Both the position numbers and the translations under genes were made by a program. Below, piece after piece: positions 1 to 6,420 of a stretch of DNA of 16,079 nt. This DNA comes from Anaerolineae bacterium (GTDB lineage Bacteria; Chloroflexota; Anaerolineae; B4-G1), in NCBI GenBank assembly GCA_030612185.1, contig JAUWOI010000038.1:1-16079 (forward strand). The letters run 5' to 3'. The notes beneath the pieces are model-generated. The model saw only the letters and a list, made by a program, of their open reading frames with translations. It was not told the origin of the DNA and searched no databases. Every line of letters starts with the position of its first letter. Positions within the stretch are counted from its first letter, which is position 1.

Positions 1-49
1 CCGCCCCGCCCCCCCCCCCCCGCCCCCCCCCGCCCCCCCCCCCCCCCCC
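1..49. repeat. Near-pure poly-C tract at the window edge
   Basis: Positions 1-49 are all C except for G at 3, 8, 22 and 32; the longest run is 17 C (33-49). No gene or regulatory site can be read in it. It could be a genuine low-complexity tract (G-rich on the minus strand, so able to form G-quadruplexes) next to the origin. A contig-end artefact is at least as likely, because two-colour sequencing chemistries generate false poly-G. Confidence 0.9.
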
Positions 50-77
50 ACACCCGGCGCGCGGCACGCGAAACACG

Positions 78-338
78 TTATCCACAATTGATTGTGGACA
101 GTGAGGGAGATGAGGTTGTATGCACGGAGCGGGTGGCCAAACAGCCACCCGCTCCGTGCGCGTGAAGATATCACTGTATTCATGCGGGCCGAGTTATCCC
201 CATACCGCATCTGTTATCCACAGAAAACAGGCAGTTATCCACAAGCGGAGTGCTATGAGAGGGGCATCAGGCGCATGGCGTCCCCCAGATGTGGGGGAAG
301 TGAGAGCATAGAGGCCAAGGGCTGGCGGGTGTGGATAT
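78..338. other. oriC: Putative oriC: DnaA-box cluster downstream of dnaA
   Basis: Positions 1-374 hold no supportable gene. Perfect TTATCCACA boxes lie at 78-86, 214-222 and 235-243 on the plus strand. One-mismatch boxes lie at 194-202 (TTATCCCCA) and 330-338 (minus-strand ATATCCACA). A weaker inverted box at 93-101 (CTGTCCACA) faces the first one and forms an 8-bp inverted repeat, 81-88/91-98. The boxes starting at 194, 214 and 235 are 20-21 bp apart and point the same way, which places them on one helix face. Finding five good 9-mers within 260 bp beside dnaA is the usual mark of a bacterial origin. I see no strongly AT-rich unwinding element; it may lie beyond the left edge or be the mildly AT-rich stretch around 163-185. 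Confidence 0.8.
122..159. repeat. Perfect 16-bp inverted repeat inside the origin region
   Basis: The arms 122-137 and 144-159 are exact reverse complements around a 6-base loop (138-143, CAAACA). The stem is very GC-rich (GCACGGAGCGGGTGGC). No T tract follows on either strand, so it is not a classic intrinsic terminator. It sits between the DnaA box at 78 and the boxes from 194. A smaller perfect hairpin (7-bp arms, 4-base loop) is at 281-298. Confidence 0.85.
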
Positions 339-374
339 TGACAGGGGAGGTGTGGAAAGAGAGATGGTCAGAGA

Positions 375-1736
375 TCAATTGCCGTTGTTGTAGAGACGCT
401 GGCGTAGCGTGGTGACCTGACGTCGAATATCCGTGTCTTCCTCGATCATATCGGCGATACGTTCGCAGCCGTAGAGGATGGTGGTATGATCACGCCCGCC
501 CAATATTGCTCCGATCTGGGGTAGTGATGCCCCGGTCTCCTTTCGGATGAGGTACATTGCGATCTGGCGTGGACGTGCGATGGCTCGGCTGCGGCTGCGT
601 CCCTGGAGTGCGCCAATTTCAACACTGAAGTGTCGGGCCACTGCCTCCACGATCTGATCTGGGGTCAGTTTGCTACGTTGGGGGAGCAGATTGCTCAGGG
701 CTGCCTCGGTGACTTCTAGTGTGAGTGGTTGATGAGTGAGTTGGGATAGAGCCAGAACGCGGGTGAGTGCGCCTTCGAGTTCGCGGATGTTGCTCTGTAT
801 CTGGCTGGCGATGAGGACGAGAATCTCGTCGGGGACCGATATACTACAGGTGGCAGATTTGGAGCGCAAGATGGCGATGCGTGTCTCCAGGTCAGGCGGC
901 TGAATGTCGGCGATCAATCCCCACTCGAAGCGGGAGCACAGCCGCTCTTCCAGCGTGATCATCGCCTTCGGTGCCCGGTCCGAAGAGATGACGATTTGTT
1001 TCACAGCGTCGTGGAGCGTGTTGAAGGTGTGGAAAAATTCTTCCTGGGTACTTTCCTTGCCAGCGATGAACTGAACATCGTCCACGAGCAGGACGTCGGC
1101 GGTGCGATACTTTTCGCGGAATGAGTCGGTGGTGTGGGAGCGGATGGCTTCAATAAGGTCGTTGGTGAACTCCTCGGACGAGATGTAGAGTACGTGCAAC
1201 CCCTGCGCCTGGCAGGTGTGCCCGATGGCGTGCAGGAGGTGTGTCTTACCCAGGCCCACTCCTCCGTAGATAAAGAGTGGGTTGTAGGCAGCGGCGGGAT
1301 TCTCGGTCACGGCCATAGAGGCTGCGTGGGCCAACCGGTTACCTGGCCCCACCACAAAACTGTCGAAGATATAGCGTGGATTCAGGCTCGCGGGAGAGGA
1401 GTAGGGACGCGGTGACCGCGTCTCTACAGCCGGCGCTGGGGCTGGCGTGGGCAGGTTGAGCAAGGAAACATCGTCCTGCTTCTGGTCCTCCTCGCTCCAC
1501 ACGACGAATTGGACTTCGACGGTTCGACTGGTCAGCCGGGCGAGGGTTCGTTTGATGATGGCGAGCAGTCGGTGCTCCAGCCAGTCCTTGGCATACCCAC
1601 TCTTGACAGCGACGACGAAGGTGCCATCTTCGTATTTCAGCAACCTGGAATCGCGCAACCAGGTGTCGAAGGTGGCCTGTGTCATCTGAAGTTGAAGTTC
1701 GCCGAGTGCGGCCGACCAGATGTGGTCAGATTTCAT
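375..1736 (-). CDS. dnaA: Chromosomal replication initiator DnaA
   Basis: DnaA binds TTATCCACA-type boxes, oligomerises with ATP and opens the origin. The protein is 453 aa, normal for the family. Domain I is roughly residues 1-75 (IWSAALGEL, TFDTWLRD). A short Pro-rich linker follows (about 80-118), then the AAA+ domain with Walker A GGVGLGKTH (158-166), Walker B VLLVDD (215-220) and an arginine-containing ERLCSRFEWG segment near 264-273. Domain IV at the C terminus has the box-reading signature GGRDHTT (413-419). The ATG at 1734-1736 fits domain I, but no Shine-Dalgarno sequence precedes it; a DnaA box (1746-1754) lies there instead. Part of the linker (104-112) is encoded by a palindrome. 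Neither dnaN nor another replication gene adjoins it. Confidence 0.98.
   Translation of the reverse strand: MKSDHIWSAALGELQLQMTQATFDTWLRDSRLLKYEDGTFVVAVKSGYAKDWLEHRLLAIIKRTLARLTSRTVEVQFVVWSEEDQKQDDVSLLNLPTPAPAPAVETRSPRPYSSPASLNPRYIFDSFVVGPGNRLAHAASMAVTENPAAAYNPLFIYGGVGLGKTHLLHAIGHTCQAQGLHVLYISSEEFTNDLIEAIRSHTTDSFREKYRTADVLLVDDVQFIAGKESTQEEFFHTFNTLHDAVKQIVISSDRAPKAMITLEERLCSRFEWGLIADIQPPDLETRIAILRSKSATCSISVPDEILVLIASQIQSNIRELEGALTRVLALSQLTHQPLTLEVTEAALSNLLPQRSKLTPDQIVEAVARHFSVEIGALQGRSRSRAIARPRQIAMYLIRKETGASLPQIGAILGGRDHTTILYGCERIADMIEEDTDIRRQVTTLRQRLYNNGN
1401..1427. repeat. Palindromic element read in frame in the DnaA linker
   Basis: The 13-base arms 1401-1413 and 1415-1427 pair around a single central base, with only one G-T wobble (1405/1423). 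The element encodes DnaA residues 104-112 (VETRSPRPY). Palindromes of the GTAGRGACGCGGT...CCGCGTCTCTAC type recur, from memory, in filamentous-bacterial genomes such as Chloroflexota and Cyanobacteria, so this is probably a dispersed repeat that landed in a tolerant linker. Confidence 0.7.
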
Positions 1737-1745
1737 TGTAGGTTA

Positions 1746-1754
1746 TGTGGACAA
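1746..1754 (-). promoter_or_regulatory. DnaA box in the dnaA leader
   Basis: The minus strand reads TTGTCCACA, one base from the consensus TTATCCACA, ending 9 bases before the dnaA ATG. It occupies the place where a Shine-Dalgarno sequence would be expected. DnaA binding here could block transcript elongation and give autoregulation. That role is inferred from known dnaA autoregulation, not shown by the sequence. Confidence 0.65.
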
Positions 1755-1911
1755 AGACTGATTGGCGGCGAGAAGCGACGTGGAATCGGAAAAGTGGATT
1801 CCTCAACCCGTATGGGACTGCCGGGCCCTTTCACATTGCCAGCCGAAGTGGCTGTTTGAGGTAGAGCCTCCCCGCACGGTGGTCATCTATCCCACCCTGA
1901 AGCGTGGCTCT

Positions 1912-1940
1912 ATTCTACCAAAGGAGTGAGTACTTGGCAA
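1912..1940 (-). promoter_or_regulatory. Sigma70-type promoter of dnaA
   Basis: On the minus strand the -35 is TTGCCA (1935-1940), the spacer is exactly 17 bases and the -10 is TAGAAT (1912-1917). Each hexamer is one base from consensus. Transcription would start near 1905, giving a leader of about 170 bases that contains the DnaA box at 1746-1754. Confidence 0.7.
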
Positions 1941-2184
1941 CCGTTTTTGGCCGTAGCGAACTTAAAAGAGATAGTGTTTTAAGGTAAGTTATGGAGAGTG
2001 CCTGGCTAACGAACGGTGTGCCGTGTTCCCCCTATCCTTTCTGTTTGCGGGAGTGATAACCCCAAGATATGGGGGCAGCATCTGACAAGAGGTGCCTGAG
2101 TGGGTGCATGCTGCCTCCCAAAACCGCGCTGCACGCGGGTAAGAATTGGCTAACAGTGCCAAATCCGTTTAGGGGACATTTTTT

Positions 2185-2244
2185 CGTAGTGACGACTTCA
2201 GTCGTGTCCATAGTGGGGAACAATCGACTGAAGTTGCCACTACG
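2185..2244. repeat. Dispersed palindromic element, copy 1
   Basis: This is a long inverted repeat. The left arm (CGTAGTGACGACTTCAGTCG) and the right arm (CGACTGAAGTTGCCACTACG) pair with two mismatches around a spacer of about 20 bases. Related copies are at 4569-4625 and 7547-7604. The right arm overlaps the end of the PAP2 phosphatase gene and supplies its TAG stop codon (2240-2242). The minus-strand copy is followed by AAAAAA rather than a U run, so it is not a standard terminator for the upstream gene. Confidence 0.85.
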
Positions 2245-2764
2245 AACCCCCTAGCGTTGCCAGCAGCGCGAGACCGACCAGCAGACCGGCTGCCCATCCG
2301 CCGACAATGTCTGAGAGGAAATGGACCTGGAGCGCGACGCGGGCCAGCCCGACCAGTCCGGCCCATAGTGCGAACAACGTCGTGCTCCAGAGTGGTAGGG
2401 GTGGGGCCAGCAGCACGACTAGACAGGCGCAGCGACCGGCGTGACCGGAAGGGAAGGAATGGCGGTCAAACTGCGTATAGAAACCCAGCCCTTCGCCCGG
2501 CGGGCGCTGGCGGCGGAAGATCCATTTGAGGGCGGTGGTGGCCGTGCCGGCGACCAGCGTCCCGATCAGCACGCGCCATCCGAAGTTGCGCCAGGCTACA
2601 CCTCCCCATACGAGCGCCACGGCAGCGCCGGTCAGCCAGAGCGGGCTGTCGCCGCTGTGAGCGACGACGAGCGTCAGCAGACGCGAAAAGCGCGCCTCGC
2701 GTGGGATGGCGAGACGCGCTGAGTATTGCCGATCAAGGGCGAGGAGACGCTGCAGGTGGGCCAT
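2240..2764 (-). CDS. PAP2-family membrane phosphatase
   Basis: A 174-aa polytopic membrane protein with all three PAP2 motifs: KWIFRRQRP (80-88), SFPSGH (103-108) and ARVALQVHFLSD (141-152). Catalytic His108 and His148 with Asp152 are intact. Hydrophobic helices lie at about 43-58, 62-78, 112-127, 130-144 and 153-170. Family members remove phosphate from lipid phosphates or from undecaprenyl, phosphatidylglycerol or isoprenoid pyrophosphates; the substrate cannot be told here. The ATG lies 3 bases after the nucleotidyltransferase stop, in TAGGAGATG, so the two are probably translationally coupled; the AGGAG is too close to the start to act normally. The stop codon comes from palindromic element copy 1. 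Confidence 0.9.
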   Translation of the reverse strand: MAHLQRLLALDRQYSARLAIPREARFSRLLTLVVAHSGDSPLWLTGAAVALVWGGVAWRNFGWRVLIGTLVAGTATTALKWIFRRQRPPGEGLGFYTQFDRHSFPSGHAGRCACLVVLLAPPLPLWSTTLFALWAGLVGLARVALQVHFLSDIVGGWAAGLLVGLALLATLGGS

Positions 2765-2767
2765 CTC

Positions 2768-3568
2768 CTACGCAGTTCTGGCGGCGCGTGCCTCAAGTTC
2801 GGCGCGCACGATTTCCAACTGGAAGGGCTTATCCACATCCATCCCCACCTCGGCGTAGGGGAAGGGGACCACCCGGCCGCGCATATTGAGTGCTTTGCTG
2901 CCACGTCGTTCGGCCTCGGCCAGGGAGAGGCGGCGGGCGACGAGTTTGAGGAGGGGCCACAGTCCGATCATACGGACCTGCTGTAGAGCGTTCTTCCGCG
3001 CCCCGGTCAATCTCTGCCACAAATCCCGCTGGCTGAGTACCATGCCGGAGCGGATTAGAAAAAGGTCACCGCCAGCGAAATCCCCCTCGCGCAGGTGAAT
3101 GTAACTGCGGCGCGATCCGGGGAAGCGCGCTTCCATCACCGAGCGCTCGACGATGCTGTAGTACAGGTCGTGGTCGGTGCGGAAACATTCTTCGATGAAG
3201 TCGTCCACAATGGCCGGGGTGATGGTGGGCACGTCGGAACTACTGAGGAGTACCGCGTCCAAGTCGGGATAGTAGTCCAGCGCGTATTGGAGACCGGCCT
3301 CGGCATTGGCGAGAATCCCGCCCGCGTCGGGCACGTACTCGACGGCCACCGAGCACTGTGTCTCGGCAGCGGGGTCGAGCGCGACGACGACGATGTGCTG
3401 GATGTAGCGGGATCCGGCCAGAGCGTCTACCACGTGGGCGATCATCGGTTTGCCGGCGATGGGGATGAGGGCCTTTGGTTTACCCTGGGTGTACTTCGCC
3501 AGTGGATCATCCTCGCTGGGGCTCCAACCGGCAGTGACGATGGCTATGACCGATAGTTGTCCATCCAT
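2768..3568 (-). CDS. MobA-like nucleotidyltransferase (NTP transferase family)
   Basis: A 266-aa soluble protein with the glycosyltransferase-A-like fold of NTP transferases. The N-terminal strand (VIAIVTAGW) is followed by GKPKALIPIAGKPMI (29-43), the nucleotide-binding signature, and by SSSDVPTITP (109-118), whose Asp112 is the expected metal ligand. The start loop reads VTAGW rather than LAGG, a small deviation. The C-terminal GMDVDKPFQLEIVRAEL resembles the tail of many sugar-phosphate or MobA-like nucleotidyltransferases. It probably joins an NTP to a phosphorylated small molecule, but the acceptor is unknown. The start is set by AGGAGG five bases before the ATG. It lies 26 bases after the upstream gene and 3 bases before the PAP2 gene, all in one operon. 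Confidence 0.8.
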   Translation of the reverse strand: MDGQLSVIAIVTAGWSPSEDDPLAKYTQGKPKALIPIAGKPMIAHVVDALAGSRYIQHIVVVALDPAAETQCSVAVEYVPDAGGILANAEAGLQYALDYYPDLDAVLLSSSDVPTITPAIVDDFIEECFRTDHDLYYSIVERSVMEARFPGSRRSYIHLREGDFAGGDLFLIRSGMVLSQRDLWQRLTGARKNALQQVRMIGLWPLLKLVARRLSLAEAERRGSKALNMRGRVVPFPYAEVGMDVDKPFQLEIVRAELEARAARTA

Positions 3569-3594
3569 TTCATCCTCCTACTCATTTCCTCGTT

Positions 3595-4497
3595 TCACTC
3601 GTTTAACCGTTGGAGCGTAGGTTTAAAGTCGAGCCGCTTCAGCAGCTCATTGAGTTCGGCGGTGGTGAGCGGTCGCCCCTTATCCGCGACAGCGACCAGG
3701 GCAGCCTCCATCATGTTGGTGCCGAAGGAGCGTCCCTCCAGTCGCGGGGTGGCGGTGACCAGGTAGCGCACCCCGCGTTGGCGGAAGGCCTCGACGTCGG
3801 CGGGGGTGGTGGTGTTGGTAACAATGACCTTACCGTCGAGCCGTTCGGGCATGTGGCGCTTGATGTAGAGGCAATCGCCGCAGATGACGGTGGCCCAGGC
3901 GTACCACTTGCCGAACTTAGGTACGATTTCCTCCTGCTTCTCGCCGGTGGGGTAGAGAAACTCTAGCGGCAGCCGGCCGGCGATTGGCATGAGAATGTGG
4001 CCTACGATGTGTAATCCGCGCAGCGAGCGGATCGGGATAGGTATACCCAAACCAAACCCCAGGTCGCCGAAGATGATCTCGTAGCCTGCCTCAACGAAGG
4101 AGAGAGCGCTGCCGTAGCGGTCTACTCCCATAGTGATGAGTGCTCGTTTGGGCTGAACATCGTCTCCGATCTCCTGTTCGATAAACTGGGCAACGGTGCG
4201 CTCCAGGGTCAGCTTGAGCCCGCCGCCATCCACGAATGGGGTCTGCTTGACTCCAGCGACGAGTTTCAAGGCATCGTAGAGTGGATAGTGGCGGCCGGCG
4301 AAGGTCACGCCCAGGTCAATGCCTCCCACGCCGAAGGCATCCACCTTGCCATCCAGTTCGTGGTATAGTTGGATGGCCTTCTCGACGTCGCCGTCGGTGC
4401 CTATGCGCTCGATGGTGATCTCTTCATTGAAGAGCGTGATGGTGACCTTCTTATCGCGCGTAGAACTCCCCAGGCTGATGCTGACGGCTCGTTTCAT
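3595..4497 (-). CDS. Conserved protein of the group deposited as 'quinate 5-dehydrogenase'
   Basis: A 300-aa protein starting MKRAVSISLGSSTRDKK, with conserved-looking blocks DAFGVGGIDLG (53-63), FVDGGGLKLTLER (88-100) and GDLGFGLGIPIPIR (144-157). The region from about 205 (VICGDCLYIKRHMPERLDG) to VIVTNTTTPADVEAF resembles a nucleotide-binding or oxidoreductase-like half. I recall close relatives in Chloroflexota and Firmicutes carrying the name quinate 5-dehydrogenase, but I see no experimentally based motif for it and treat the name as weak. No membrane segment or signal peptide. Start: AGGAGG (4505-4510) eight bases before the ATG. It is the first gene of the operon with the nucleotidyltransferase and PAP2 phosphatase. 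Confidence 0.55.
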   Translation of the reverse strand: MKRAVSISLGSSTRDKKVTITLFNEEITIERIGTDGDVEKAIQLYHELDGKVDAFGVGGIDLGVTFAGRHYPLYDALKLVAGVKQTPFVDGGGLKLTLERTVAQFIEQEIGDDVQPKRALITMGVDRYGSALSFVEAGYEIIFGDLGFGLGIPIPIRSLRGLHIVGHILMPIAGRLPLEFLYPTGEKQEEIVPKFGKWYAWATVICGDCLYIKRHMPERLDGKVIVTNTTTPADVEAFRQRGVRYLVTATPRLEGRSFGTNMMEAALVAVADKGRPLTTAELNELLKRLDFKPTLQRLNE

Positions 4498-4568
4498 AGA
4501 ATGTTCCTCCTAATTGATGGCGTATGATGACACCCGTATTGGACCGGCAATGTATTCGGTAATATATT

Positions 4569-4625
4569 CGTAGTGACGACTTCAGTCGTCCATGGTGAGG
4601 AGTGAGCGACTGAAGTCGCCACTAC
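4569..4625. repeat. Dispersed palindromic element, copy 2
   Basis: The arms CGTAGTGACGACTTCAGTCG and CGACTGAAGTCGCCACTAC pair with one mismatch around about 20 bases. It lies in the leader of the three-gene operon, between the promoter (4728-4756) and the first gene (start 4497), so it would be transcribed as a stable hairpin in the 5' untranslated region. Confidence 0.85.
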
Positions 4626-4727
4626 AAACCCACGGACTCGTATATGATAACCCGCCAGCGCGGCGGACGATGCGCTTGTGGTATTTGACTCCAGAGCGTC
4701 TCTCCGTGAGCATCCCATCGGAGTGAC

Positions 4728-4756
4728 ATTCTATCAGATTAGTGAGGCTATGTCAA
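4728..4756 (-). promoter_or_regulatory. Sigma70-type promoter of the 4497-2240 operon
   Basis: On the minus strand the -35 is a perfect TTGACA (4751-4756), the spacer is 17 bases and the -10 is TAGAAT (4728-4733). Transcription would start near 4721, about 50 bases beyond the stop codon of the upstream hybrid kinase. The leader is about 220 bases and includes palindromic element copy 2. Confidence 0.8.
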
Positions 4757-4773
4757 AGGTGCAACGCACTTGT

Positions 4774-6420
4774 TTATCCTTCCTCCAGCGCCCGCGCCAG
4801 TACCTGAGACAGTTGCTCCAGGTTCGAGGGCTTGGGCAGCCAATCGCTCAGCCCCTGCATTCGCAGCCTCTCCATCTCCTTCTCCAACGGATGGCCGGTT
4901 GTCAGCACGACCTTCACCATCATACCCATCTGCCTCAGGGCGTGGAACAACGCGATACCGCCCATCCCCGGCATCACCACGTCGCTCAGCACCAACGCGA
5001 CTTCAGGATTTGAGACTTCCGAAGTCTGTCTCTCCAGGATATCCAATGCCTCCCGACCGTCCGCCGCAGCCAGCGGACGGTAGTTCAGCAGTTCCAGGCT
5101 CTCCACCAGCGCCTGCCGCGTGGACGCGTCGTCCTCTACCACCAGGATGGTCTCCCCCTGGCCTTTGGTAAGGGCTGGCGGTTCCAGGGTGGGTGCTTCC
5201 ACTGGATGCACCGGCAGGGCTGGCAGGTAGATGGTAAAAGTCGTCCCATGGCCCATCTGGCCTGGCCTGAGCCTCTCGGCCTCGCTCGGGATAAACTCCG
5301 TCGAAGGAGCCTGCCCTGCCACCGCGAGTACTCGTGGCGGTGAGCCTGTCGAAGGGCTCTGTACGCCAATCTCACCCTCGTGCTGCTTCACGATGCCGTG
5401 CACCTGGGCCAGCCCCACCCCGCTGCCTTCTCCGGGCGGTGTGGTGGTGAAGAAAGGATCGAAGATGCGCGGCAGCACGTCGGGCGGGATGCCGGTCCCG
5501 GTGTCCGAAACCGTCACCTGCACCCATTCGCCCGGTTCCATCTCCGGCAGGGGCGGCGACTCGCCGGGCTGAACCTGTATCCGCTCCAATCCGAAACGCA
5601 AGTCTCCTCCAGCCGGCATCGCATCTCGCGCGTTCATGACCAGGTTCATCACCATCTGCTGCACCCGTGTCGGGTCGGCGTTGACCGTGTACTCGTCTGG
5701 ACCGTAGGCCAGGACGATCTCAATGTTCTCCGGCAAGGTGCGCTCCAGCAGTTTGACATGCTCTTTCAAGAGCGGTAACAAACTCATGGGTTGTCGTTCG
5801 AGCACCGCGCGCCGGCTGAAGTCCAGGATCTGCTGGATCAGGTTGGTCGCGTGCCTGGCCTGCTGGTTGATCGTGGCCAACCGCTCGCGGCTCCGGGGGG
5901 ACAGCCCCTCCGTCTGCGACAATATCTGGGCGTACAAGATGATCGTCGCCATGATGTTGTTGAAGTCGTGGGCGATGCCGGCGGCCAGTTGGCCCACGGT
6001 GGCCAGGCGTGCTTGTTGCTGGCTGTGCCGCTGAAATTCGCGCTCCCGGGTCATGTCCCGGATGACCATCACCCACCTATCGGGCGAGGGGCCGATTTCG
6101 ATGGGCTTGGCAATGATCTCGAATACCCGTGGTGGGGGGCCTTCCAACGCCACTTCGTGCCAAAAGCCCTGGTAAGGCGGGGTGAGCAGTTCGGCCAGCG
6201 GGCGGCCACCCAGGTGAGTGAGGGTGTCCCCCACGCTCGCGTTGGCCAGCGCGGCCAGGTCTTTCCGGCCCAGCGGGTTGGCCAGGGCGACCTGCCCATC
6301 GGCGTTCAGCAAGAGCACTCCTTCTGGCACCGTGTCTATGATCTGCTGCACCTGTTGGGCTTGCTCCTGGATTTTCGCCAGCAAGCGTTCTTGTTCCTCC
6401 TCCGCCTGCTGGCGCTCAGT
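4774..6420 (-). repeat. Duplicated PAS-kinase-receiver module, copy A
   Basis: By eye this DNA stays very similar for over 1.6 kb, with short runs of identity, to 12666-14350 in the same orientation. Examples are the receiver end (TTGGGCAGCCAATCGCTCAG in both) and the PAS linker (TTCTGGCACCGTGTCTATGA in both). The encoded proteins differ mainly in two small insertions. This is a direct repeat at a distance of about 7.9 kb. Confidence 0.85.

Larger units (their letters stand above)
1737..2239. other. Intergenic region between the phosphatase gene and dnaA
   Basis: No supportable gene lies in these 503 bases; the short open frames have no recognisable protein or good ribosome binding site. It holds the dnaA promoter and leader, most of palindromic element copy 1 (2185-2244) and two weak hairpins (CCCC...GGGG around 2059-2075, and CCGCG...CGCGG around 2124-2138). 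I see no canonical terminator for the operon ending at 2240. Confidence 0.6.

Noticed and set aside
194..243. Regularly spaced short repeats that could suggest a CRISPR array
   Set aside because: The units are 9-base DnaA boxes at 20-21 bp spacing beside dnaA. CRISPR repeats are longer, have unique spacers of about 30 bases, and no cas gene is present.
2185..2244. Palindromic element copy 1 as terminator of the PAP2 operon
   Set aside because: On the transcribed strand the stem is followed by A residues rather than U, and the stem overlaps the coding end. It may slow polymerase but is not a standard intrinsic terminator.
2069..2254. Short plus-strand open frame between dnaA and the phosphatase gene
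   Set aside because: It runs through palindromic element copy 1, has no ribosome binding site and encodes no recognisable protein.
3095..3556. Plus-strand open frame of 153 codons opposite the nucleotidyltransferase
   Set aside because: It is fully contained in a well-supported gene on the other strand and has low-complexity, Gly/Val/Asp-rich composition typical of antisense frames.
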